Origin: Streptomyces xantholiticus
GTDB lineage: Bacteria > Actinomycetota > Actinomycetes > Streptomycetales > Streptomycetaceae
Assembly: GCF_014651015.1 (NCBI RefSeq)
Contig: NZ_BMWB01000013.1
Location: forward strand, 124,001 to 188,000
DNA: 64,000 nucleotides
Direction: 5' to 3'
In this document: piece by piece, positions 51,779 through 59,932 of the stretch
Position numbering within the stretch: the stretch's first letter is position 1
Layout of the letters: every line of letters begins with the position of its first letter
Position numbers and translations under genes: made by a program
The notes under the pieces: model-generated
Seen by the model: only the letters and a program-made list of their open reading frames with translations
The model's database searches: none
Told to the model about the DNA's origin: nothing

Positions 51779-54700
51779 TCGTCGTTCCCCTCGTTACCGT
51801 TCACGATTGTGTTCGCGCCCACGACACCCACGCCCGTCACGCCGGACAGGTAATCCTTCTTCACCCACGAGTCCGGCAGGTCGATCCATTCGCCCAGGCC
51901 GGCCTGGTAGGCCACGGCCGTGTGCCCGAGCTTCGGCTCGCGCCCGGGGTCCGCCTGCGGCACCAGCAGCCACAGCCCGCGTCCGCCCTGGCGCGCTGCC
52001 TCCGCGAGCCTGTCGAGGACGCCCATCCCGTCGTACCGGGCGAACACGGCCACCTCGGTCAGCAGGACCGGGCCCGAACCGGCCCCTGGGGCGAGCAGTT
52101 CCCGTATCTGAGGCTCCACCGTGCCCCACGCGGTCCGCGCGTACTCGCCGAACTTGAGCGCGCCCCGCGAGCCGGGCTCGGCCACGTCCGCCTTCAGCAG
52201 CGTCTCCCAGGTCGGCTTGGTGCCCGGGGGGACCAGTGCGTGCATCGACTCCAGGAAGAGTTCCGTCACGGACACCGCCTGCGCGCCGATGCGGTGGCCC
52301 GCCAGCCTCCGTACCGCCTCGACCGTGCGGGCGTGGTGCACGGTCAGGACCCGGTAGCCGTCGTGCCGGGCCGAGGCCAGCAGCCGTTCGTCCGCGCGGA
52401 CCCCGCCCGCCACGAGCGGGTCGTCGGAGTAGCGTGTCGCCGTGCCGGCCTGCGTCGACCGGCCCCAGTTCCCGCCCGTCAGATAGCTGGACGCGCTGTC
52501 CATGCGCGTCGGCAGATAGCGCGACGTCCGGGTGTCCTCGCGCGTCGACAGGGTGAGGTCGAAGCCCGCGTCGCGCAGGGCCTTGGTCAAGGGCCCGCCG
52601 GTCGGCAGCTCGTGCGTGCTCGTGCCCCGGTGGTCCCTGACGACCAGCTCAGGGAAGCGGGCCCGTACCCGTTCGTGGACGTCCTCGCCCGTCAGGCCGG
52701 GCTGCCGTGCCTCCGGCACGCCCGGGATCAGCCGCACCAGTCCTGCCTGCGTGAGGCGCAGGGCCCGTACCAGGGGCAGGTCGCGCGGGTAGATCTCCAG
52801 GCGAGGCGTGGCCGCCGCGTTCACGGACGCGGCGGCGGCCAGTTCGACCAGGCGCCTCTCGTCCCAGTCCACGACGCCGGGCGGCGGGGTCAGTGCGCCC
52901 AGCTCGCTCAGCACGGTCGTAGCCGTCGGCAGAGTCTCCAGGCGGGTCAGTCGGTCGGCGGTCCTGCCCAGGCGGGTGGCGTAGTCGAGCAGGCCCGGAG
53001 CCGTCGGGGTGTCCGGGGCGTCGACCTCCCGCACGTCCAGCGCGAGCAGGCCCGCCGCCAGGACGTCCTCCGTGGCCTTGCGGTTGGCCTGGTGCTGGAA
53101 CTCCGCCTCCTCCGGCTGGAGTTGCTCCACCTCCACGACGGCCCGCACCGCCGCCAGGGCCAGCGCGCGCCGCTGTTCGCGTCCCGCCAGCTGCGTACCG
53201 CGCCGCACGGCGAGGGCGTCGGCGATCTCGACTGCCGAGGCGACCCGGCCGAGGCCGACCAGCAGGCCGACGATCTCGTCCCGCAGCGCCTGGACCGCCG
53301 GGTGCTTCTTCCAGCGCTTGCGCTCCTCCTTCAGCATCTGCGGGATGCGCCCGGCGGACAGGCCGAGGGCCTGCGCCACGTCCTTCTGCTTGGGCCAGAC
53401 GCCGATGCCGGGCAGTTCGCCGCGCTCGTCCGGCAGGCGCAGCAACAGCCGTACCATCTCGACCTTGTTGCTGTTGGAGCGGTTGTTGTTCAGCTCCGGG
53501 ACGAAGAGCGTGGCGAGGAGGTCGAGGCTCAGCGACCGCAGCGCGGACTCGCTCAGAGCTGCCGCTCCCTCGCCCACGGCCAGCGCTCCGGCGACCGCCG
53601 ACTCGGCGGCGGTGAGCTGGGCGAGTTCCTCCTTCGCCTCCGCGCGGCCCTTCGGGGTGAGCGGGGACAGCGGTGCCTCGCGCAGCAGCCTGCCCCACTG
53701 GCGCTGGCGGCGCTGCACCTCGGTGCGGGTCTTGGTGCCGAGGCCCGGCGCGTTGAGGAGCTTGCTGCGGCTGTAGTCGAGGAGGCCGCCGACGGTCGTG
53801 ATCCCGAGGCCGTAGAGGAAGGACTCGGCGGCCGGGGTGAGACCGGCCGCGGACAGGTGCGTGTCGCGGGTGACCGCCGCAGCGAGGCGTTCGCGCTGCT
53901 CGTCGGCGGTGAGCGGCTCGGCGTCCGCGATCACCGCCGCGCGCTCGCCTGCCGCAGGCTTCTGCGGCGCGGGCTCGGGGTGGCGGGAGCGGTGGCTGGA
54001 CGGCACGGTCTGCGTGGCGTCCAGGAAGATCTTCTTCCAGGCGTCCCGCATCGGCTTCAGCTCGGGAAAGCGCTTCGCCGCGTCCCGGTGGAGGGCCTTG
54101 CGGAAGAACGCGACCAGGCCGTCCCGTACGGCGGGTTCGAAGGCGTCGGCCTGGACGGTCGGGTAGGGGAACTCCTTCGCGTCCGTCATCCTCGGCGGGA
54201 CCGAACCGTCGCCCCACCGGGGCAGCTCGCCCGAGGCCATCTGGTGCAGGGTGACGGCGACCGCGTACCGCTCGGCGTGCGAGTCGTACGCGGTGCGGGT
54301 CAGGGTGCCGATGAACGGGTCGAGGTAGCCGTCGGTGCCCGCCTCGTAGTCCTTCGCCGGGTAGCCCGCCAGCGAGAAGTCGATGAGGACCAGCTCGCGG
54401 GTGCGGTTGGGGCGGATGCGGATGGCGATGTTGTCCGGCTTGATGTCGCGGTGCCAGACACCCTCGCCCTCCAGGAAGTCCACGGCCCCGAACAGGTAGT
54501 CCCCGTACGCCTCCAGCTGGTCCATCTTCAGCCGGCCGTGTTCGCGCAGCTGGCGTGCGACCGTCTCCTCGCGGCGGCGGGTGCGCGTGCCGGTGCCGGT
54601 GCTCGTGCCGGTGCTGGAGTCGGCGGTCTCGGCGTCCTGGTCGGTGGCGTCGCGCTCGTCGCCCACGTACTCCAGGGCGAGGACCGTACGGGGCCCGATG

Positions 54701-56493
54701 CGCAGCGGCTCCGGCTGGACGAGCCGGATCACCCGGGAGTCTGGGCGCAGCCGGTTCATCACCTCGGCCTCGTGGACGAGGATCTGGCCCCTGCTGTCCG
54801 AGAGGGCCACCTTCAGGACGGCGAACTGCCGGGTCCTGCGCGCCTCGGCCTCGAGGTCGCGGACGAGGAAGGCCCGGCTGGTGGAGCCGGTGCCCAGGCG
54901 GCGGCAGACTTCCCAGCGCCCGCCGAGCACATCACCGGCCACCGCGTCGAGGGGATCCTTCTCGGGGTCCTCGGCCGGTTCGGGCTCGGGCGCCGAGGCC
55001 GGCGCGGTCAGACCGTCTTCGACGATCTCCAGCATCTCCAGGAACTCGTCCACGGAGGACAGGCGTTGTCCGGGCCGGTAGGCGGTCGCCGCCTGGACGA
55101 GGAAGTCGATGTCCTCGGAGAGGTCGTCGACCAGCGAGCTGGGGCGCAGGCCCTCGCCCGCCTCCAGCCGTGCCAGCAGCTCGGCCTGGCTCGCGGCCGG
55201 GGCTCTGCCCGTGACGAGGAGGTAGGTGAGGACGCCGAGGCCGTAGACGTCCAGGTAGACCGGGTCGGCCTTGAGGGCAGTCAACTCGGGGGCGAAGTAG
55301 GGGTCGGAGCCCTCCGCCAGGTGCATCGCCGAGAGCGCCGTCGGTGCGAAGCGGGTCATGCCCTGGCCGCTGCCGCCGTCCGTGCCGGTGGCGCGCTGGG
55401 TGGCGATCTGCCAGTCCGAGATCTCCAGGCGGGGGGTGAGCCAGGCGGCTTCCTCACCGACCGTCTGCCCGCGGCGGCCCCGGTTGCGGGGGATGACGTG
55501 GATGGCACGGGCGGCCAGCGCCCGGTGGTGGATGCGGGCGGAGTGCGCGGAGCGCATCGTCTCGGCGAGCTGGCGGACCAGCGCCATCCGGCCGAGGATG
55601 TCCAAACTCTTGCCGTGCTGGAGCAGGTATTCGTCGAGGCGCAGCGTGCGCGGGTCGTAGTCGAAGATCAGGGCGGGGCCCGCGGAGTGCCCGGACGGGA
55701 AGTACTGCTTGAGCTGGACGACGCCGGGGTGCTTGAACCGCTGGAGTACGGCCGCTTCACGGCGGGCCGCGTTCTCCACCGACCGCCGGATCGACGCGTC
55801 CGATCCGCGCTCACTGAGGTAGACGCGGACGCGGGCCACCTCGGGCAGCTCGCTGTGGTTCGCCTTGTAGTCGGCCCAGGTCGGGCCGGAGTCGAAGGAC
55901 TTTCGGTCCAACTGGTAGGGACCAACCTTGTATTCGGCGTCACTGCGCCGGATGCCGATCCGTTCCAGCGCGGCCTTGATCTCGCGGGATTCGACGGCCG
56001 TGATACGGCGCCGCTCGTCGCGTGGCCGCTCCTGGAGCATGGTGACCAGTTCGTCGACGGTGTGGACGCCGTTCTGGTCGTGGGCGGGCAGGCGGACGCG
56101 CAGGCCGCCGTCGGTGAAGCAGACGGCCTCGCCGACCCACACCCGCCTGCCGTGCTGGCCGAGCAGGGTGGCCAGCTCCTTCGCCTTCTTGTTGACGAGG
56201 TGCAGCGGGTTGCCGTGCGGACGGCGATGGCCACCGGGGGTGGTCTGGACCCAGGTGCCGTTCTCACTGGTCACAGAGCCGTGCCAGTCCTTGAGCTCGA
56301 TCATGTACACGCCGCCGGGAGCGACGACGAGGAGGTCGACCTCGCGCACGTGACCGGTGTGGGCGGTGAACGTGAAGTTCGACCAGGCCCGCCAGGGATC
56401 TGCGTCCGGCAGCTTCTCCCGGATGGCTTCCAGGCCACGGTGCTCATGGTCGAACTCGGAGTCGGTGACCGTGGTCCACCGGCCTTCCCGCAT
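51775..56493 (-). CDS. pglW: BREX-2 serine/threonine kinase PglW
   Basis: A 1,572-residue multidomain kinase. Residues 15-120 are a NERD nuclease-like domain (EVDLLVVAPGG with D53, MIELKDW with E66-x-K68). A first kinase-like region has HRALAARAIHV where HRD is expected and ISDWQ for DFG, so it is probably a pseudokinase. The second has GTGSTSRAFLV, VLKVALSD, HRDIKPDNIAI at 681 and LIDFSLAG, and should be active. The long C-terminal part contains Hin/HTH-like repeats (GLGTKTRTEVQRRQRQWG) and ends overlapping pglX. In the Pgl model PglW senses infection and phosphorylates partners. It is divergent from jetA. Confidence 0.92.
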   Translation of the reverse strand: MREGRWTTVTDSEFDHEHRGLEAIREKLPDADPWRAWSNFTFTAHTGHVREVDLLVVAPGGVYMIELKDWHGSVTSENGTWVQTTPGGHRRPHGNPLHLVNKKAKELATLLGQHGRRVWVGEAVCFTDGGLRVRLPAHDQNGVHTVDELVTMLQERPRDERRRITAVESREIKAALERIGIRRSDAEYKVGPYQLDRKSFDSGPTWADYKANHSELPEVARVRVYLSERGSDASIRRSVENAARREAAVLQRFKHPGVVQLKQYFPSGHSAGPALIFDYDPRTLRLDEYLLQHGKSLDILGRMALVRQLAETMRSAHSARIHHRALAARAIHVIPRNRGRRGQTVGEEAAWLTPRLEISDWQIATQRATGTDGGSGQGMTRFAPTALSAMHLAEGSDPYFAPELTALKADPVYLDVYGLGVLTYLLVTGRAPAASQAELLARLEAGEGLRPSSLVDDLSEDIDFLVQAATAYRPGQRLSSVDEFLEMLEIVEDGLTAPASAPEPEPAEDPEKDPLDAVAGDVLGGRWEVCRRLGTGSTSRAFLVRDLEAEARRTRQFAVLKVALSDSRGQILVHEAEVMNRLRPDSRVIRLVQPEPLRIGPRTVLALEYVGDERDATDQDAETADSSTGTSTGTGTRTRRREETVARQLREHGRLKMDQLEAYGDYLFGAVDFLEGEGVWHRDIKPDNIAIRIRPNRTRELVLIDFSLAGYPAKDYEAGTDGYLDPFIGTLTRTAYDSHAERYAVAVTLHQMASGELPRWGDGSVPPRMTDAKEFPYPTVQADAFEPAVRDGLVAFFRKALHRDAAKRFPELKPMRDAWKKIFLDATQTVPSSHRSRHPEPAPQKPAAGERAAVIADAEPLTADEQRERLAAAVTRDTHLSAAGLTPAAESFLYGLGITTVGGLLDYSRSKLLNAPGLGTKTRTEVQRRQRQWGRLLREAPLSPLTPKGRAEAKEELAQLTAAESAVAGALAVGEGAAALSESALRSLSLDLLATLFVPELNNNRSNSNKVEMVRLLLRLPDERGELPGIGVWPKQKDVAQALGLSAGRIPQMLKEERKRWKKHPAVQALRDEIVGLLVGLGRVASAVEIADALAVRRGTQLAGREQRRALALAAVRAVVEVEQLQPEEAEFQHQANRKATEDVLAAGLLALDVREVDAPDTPTAPGLLDYATRLGRTADRLTRLETLPTATTVLSELGALTPPPGVVDWDERRLVELAAAASVNAAATPRLEIYPRDLPLVRALRLTQAGLVRLIPGVPEARQPGLTGEDVHERVRARFPELVVRDHRGTSTHELPTGGPLTKALRDAGFDLTLSTREDTRTSRYLPTRMDSASSYLTGGNWGRSTQAGTATRYSDDPLVAGGVRADERLLASARHDGYRVLTVHHARTVEAVRRLAGHRIGAQAVSVTELFLESMHALVPPGTKPTWETLLKADVAEPGSRGALKFGEYARTAWGTVEPQIRELLAPGAGSGPVLLTEVAVFARYDGMGVLDRLAEAARQGGRGLWLLVPQADPGREPKLGHTAVAYQAGLGEWIDLPDSWVKKDYLSGVTGVGVVGANTIVNGNEGNDE

Positions 56494-56909
56494 GTGCCGT
56501 CCCCGCCTCTTGCACTCTGTGTCCAGTGGCCGTCCGCTCCTGCTCTTCCGGCCTTTCGTACCGTTTCCACCATGTCGCGGACCCGGTGAATCCTAGTGGT
56601 GGCCGCAGACAACGGGTATGTCGTCGGCGAAGGCGGTGACGGGCGGCCCGGAACCCGGGCAGCCGACCAGGGGGCGGTGCAGTTGCGGCCGGTGGACGTC
56701 TGCGTCGGGCCGGCGCAGAGAGCGGTCCGGGCTTCTGCCGACGAGCTTCGTAGCGAGCGTTTCACGCCCTACCAGCATGGTTTCGGACATGTCAGCGGTG
56801 GTACACCGGTCGCTGGATCGCAGCGCCGGGACGTGGCGCCGGGGCGCGGGGCCCGAAATCGGAGGATCGTGTACGTCGACCGCTGCCCGTCCGCAAGAAT
56901 GGATCAGCG
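56494..56909. promoter_or_regulatory. Divergent intergenic region between pglW and jetA
   Basis: 416 bases separate the start of pglW (minus) from the start of jetA (plus). The open frames here are short and show no domain. Promoters for both defence operons must lie here, but I cannot pick clear -35/-10 boxes. Confidence 0.5.
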
Positions 56910-58673
56910 ATGAGTACCCGGACCCAAGACCCGCACCCTGCACCCGACGACTACGCCCCCTTCGCCCACCTCACCGTCCCCAACGCCGCCCTCTACCGGC
57001 AGGTGATGCGCGCCTTCCTCGTCGCCAAGGAGCGGTTCGCGGTGCATCTGCGGCCGGAGGACGTGCACGCCGCCCTGGACGCGGGGAGCCGGCCCGCCGA
57101 TGTCGAGGCGGTGGTGAAGGCGCTGGACAGTCTCGTCGGCTGGGGCAATCTGCGGGCCGATCCGGACCACGCGCGGGTGACGGCGGTCGAGGACTTCTAC
57201 CGCAGGCGGTTCATCTACCAGCTCACCCGGGCCGGTGAGGCCACCGAGGCGGCGCTCGGGACGTACGACGAGGTGCTGGGCCGGCGCGGAGAACTCCAGG
57301 CGGTCGCGCTGCACGACATCGTCACGCAGCTGCGGGCGCTCCTGGTGATCGCCGCGGAGGACGAGCCCGACCCGGCCAAGGCGTACGTCGCCCTGTCCGT
57401 GCTGACGACCCGGTTCAGCGACCTCGCCGACAACGCCCGCGCCTTCATGGGGTCGCTCCAGCGCACCATCGATCTGCACGACATCGAGGTCGAGGCGTTC
57501 CTCGCGTACAAGGACCGGCTGATCCAGTACCTGGAGCGGTTCATCCAGGACCTCATCACCCTCGGCGGCCGGATCGCCCTGCTGATCGGAGAGCTGGAGG
57601 AACAGGGCCGGGTGGGGCCGATGCTGCGGCTCGCCGCCGCCCGGGAGGCCGCCGACGCCGCTCCCGAGGACGCAGAGCACGCGGAGGCGGCGGCGTACGA
57701 GAAGTGGGCCGACCGCTGGTCGGGGCTCGCGCAGTGGTTCGTGTCGGGGGAGGGGCGGGAGTCGCAGGCCAGGCTGCTGAGGGGGCGGGCGCTCGGGTCC
57801 ATTCCGCAGCTGCTGGCCGTGGTACGGCAGTTGAACGAGCGGCGGGCCGGGCGGTCCGACCGTTCGGCCGACTTCCGCACGCTGGCGCGCTGGTTCGCCC
57901 AAGCGCCGGACGACGCGGCGCGGCACCGGCTGTGGCGGGTGGCGTTCGGGCTGCACTCCTCCCGGCACCTCACCGTCGACGCCGACACCCTCGCCGAGCG
58001 GGCGGCCTCGCCGGAGCCGGCCTCGACCAGGTGGAGTGAGGCGCGACCGTTGCGGATCAGCCCTCAGCTGCGCCGTACGGGCAGTTACGAGCGGCGGGGC
58101 AAGCCGCGCAAGGTCACCGATCGGGGCGACGCGAAGCGCAGGCTCGCCGAGATCGCCGCCCGGCAGGCGGGAGAGGCCAGGCAGGCGCGGGAGCGTCTCG
58201 TCACGGGCGGGCCGGTGCGGCTGTCCCGGCTGGGTGAACTCGACCCGCTCGCCTTCCAGTTGTTTCTGCGCCTGCTCGGCGACGCACTTGCCACCTGGCG
58301 GCCGGGCATGACGACCACCGTGGCCACCAGTTCGGACGGCTCCATGGAGATTCGGCTCACCGCCCTCGACGACGGCTCGACCGCCGAAGTGCACACCCCC
58401 GACGGGGTATTCAGCGGACCCGACCATGTGATCGACATCGTCGACCTCGCGGCGGGGGATGTGGGCGGTGGCGGGGCCGGTGCGCCTGCCGGGAACCTTC
58501 CCGGCCCCGTGGAGCCGGGTGCGTTGATGGGCATGCCCGTGTCCGTGTCCGCGTCCGTGCCCGCCCCCGCGCCCGTGTCCGCGTCCGCCCCCGCATCCGT
58601 CCCTCGGCAGGGCAGCCCCCTCCAGTCCGCCCAGCCCTCCCGCGCCGCCCAACCCCTCTCGGAGACCCGTTGA
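56910..58673 (+). CDS. jetA: Wadjet type II protein JetA (TIGR02677/DUF2397)
   Basis: A 587-residue kleisin-like subunit of a plasmid-cleaving SMC complex. The N-terminus FAHLTVPNAALYRQVMRAFLVAKERFAVHLRPEDVHAAL and the central LDGWGNLRADPDHARV-like segment fit DUF2397. From about residue 530 there is a low-complexity tail of alternating Val/Ser/Ala/Pro (VSVSASVPAPAPVSASAPAS), probably disordered. The start is ATG 56910; the ribosome site is weak. Its stop overlaps the jetB start as TTGA. In Wadjet the kleisin bridges the SMC heads and loads the WHD subunit JetB. Confidence 0.9.
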   Translation: MSTRTQDPHPAPDDYAPFAHLTVPNAALYRQVMRAFLVAKERFAVHLRPEDVHAALDAGSRPADVEAVVKALDSLVGWGNLRADPDHARVTAVEDFYRRRFIYQLTRAGEATEAALGTYDEVLGRRGELQAVALHDIVTQLRALLVIAAEDEPDPAKAYVALSVLTTRFSDLADNARAFMGSLQRTIDLHDIEVEAFLAYKDRLIQYLERFIQDLITLGGRIALLIGELEEQGRVGPMLRLAAAREAADAAPEDAEHAEAAAYEKWADRWSGLAQWFVSGEGRESQARLLRGRALGSIPQLLAVVRQLNERRAGRSDRSADFRTLARWFAQAPDDAARHRLWRVAFGLHSSRHLTVDADTLAERAASPEPASTRWSEARPLRISPQLRRTGSYERRGKPRKVTDRGDAKRRLAEIAARQAGEARQARERLVTGGPVRLSRLGELDPLAFQLFLRLLGDALATWRPGMTTTVATSSDGSMEIRLTALDDGSTAEVHTPDGVFSGPDHVIDIVDLAAGDVGGGGAGAPAGNLPGPVEPGALMGMPVSVSASVPAPAPVSASAPASVPRQGSPLQSAQPSRAAQPLSETR

Positions 58674-59932
58674 CCGGCCCCCTCGCCGAAGTCCTCGACG
58701 GCCAGCACCAGGCCGACCTCCAACGAGCCGCGCGAGCGCTGCTGAAGGAGCCGCTGCTCACCGCCGACGGGCCGCACTCCGACGCGTTCCGGCTGGTGCG
58801 CCGGCACACCGCCGAGCTGCGGGAGTGGTTCGAGCGCAACGCAGGCTGGTCGCTGCGCACGGACCCCGACGCCGCACGCCTGCGCAAGACACCGGGCACC
58901 CTCATCGACGCCACGCATCCGGCCCGTGAGGCCACCCGGACCGCGCTGCCCTTCACCCGCCGCCGCTACGTCCTGCTCTGCCTGACGCTGGCCGCGCTGG
59001 AGCGGGGCGAGTCGCAGGTGGCCCTCGGACGCCTCGCCGAGCAGGTGGTGCTGGCCGCCGCCGATCCCGAACTCCTCGCCGCCGGCATCACGTTCACCCT
59101 GGAGCGGCGCGACGAGCGCCTCGACCTCGCGGCCGTCGTACGCCTTCTCCTGCGGCTCGGTGTGCTGCGGCGGGTGGCCGGCGACGAGGAGGCGTACGTC
59201 AGCGGATCGGGAGATGTGCTCTACGACGTGCGGCGGCGTGTGCTGGCCGGGATGCCGGCGTCCTTGCGGGGGCCCTCCCTGGTCGAGGCCGAGGACTTCG
59301 AGGAACGCTTGGTGGAGATGACCGCGCAGAGCGCGCTCGACAGCGACGAGCTCAGATTCCGCGCGATCCGCTGGAAGCTGACCCGCCGCCTCCTGGACGA
59401 CCCGGTGCTGTACTACGACGACCTCACCGACGACGAACTGGCCTACCTCACCCGGCAGCGCGGCTTCATCACCGCGCGCATCAACGAACTGACCGGGCTG
59501 GTCCCGGAGGTCCGAGCCGAAGGCATCGCCATGGTCGATCCCCTGGACGACCTCACGGACGTACGCATGCCGGAGCAGGGCACGCACGGTCACATCACCC
59601 TGCTGCTGGCAGGGCACCTGGCGCGAGCCGCCGGGCCCGTCGAACCGGCGGAGCTGGCGGCACGCGTTCGGGAACTGGCCGTGGAGCACGGCGGCTTCTG
59701 GTCCAAGTCGGCGAGGGAGCCGGGCACGGAGCCCGAACTCGTCGAGCAGGCGCTGATGAAGCTGGTGGCGCTGGGGCTCGCCGTGCGTACGGAACGGGGC
59801 GTCGTGCCCCGCCCGGCGCTCGCGCGGTACGCGGTGGGCGAGGCCGTGGTCAAGGAACCGGGATCCGCCCGCCACCACCCCGCCGCACCCCCGGAGGCGA
59901 CCGTGCAGGACGACATGAAGGACGGAAGGTGA
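58670..59932 (+). CDS. jetB: Wadjet type II protein JetB (TIGR02678/DUF2398)
   Basis: A 420-residue protein of the KITE/winged-helix role in Wadjet. It begins with TTG 58670-58672, overlapping the jetA stop (TTGA). Visible family segments are LVRRHTAELREWFERNAGWSLRTDPDAARLRKTPG, TRRRYVLLCLTLAALERGESQVALGRLAEQV, LLLRLGVLRRVAGDEEAYV and VLYYDDLTDDELAYLTRQRG. The C-terminal 40 residues are charged and weakly conserved. Translational coupling with jetA and jetC indicates stoichiometric assembly. Confidence 0.9.
   Translation: MTGPLAEVLDGQHQADLQRAARALLKEPLLTADGPHSDAFRLVRRHTAELREWFERNAGWSLRTDPDAARLRKTPGTLIDATHPAREATRTALPFTRRRYVLLCLTLAALERGESQVALGRLAEQVVLAAADPELLAAGITFTLERRDERLDLAAVVRLLLRLGVLRRVAGDEEAYVSGSGDVLYDVRRRVLAGMPASLRGPSLVEAEDFEERLVEMTAQSALDSDELRFRAIRWKLTRRLLDDPVLYYDDLTDDELAYLTRQRGFITARINELTGLVPEVRAEGIAMVDPLDDLTDVRMPEQGTHGHITLLLAGHLARAAGPVEPAELAARVRELAVEHGGFWSKSAREPGTEPELVEQALMKLVALGLAVRTERGVVPRPALARYAVGEAVVKEPGSARHHPAAPPEATVQDDMKDGR

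Noticed and set aside
56593..56943. Minus-strand 116-codon frame between pglW and jetA
   Set aside because: No recognisable domain, and its 3' part crosses into the jetA start region; more likely chance openness in GC-rich DNA.
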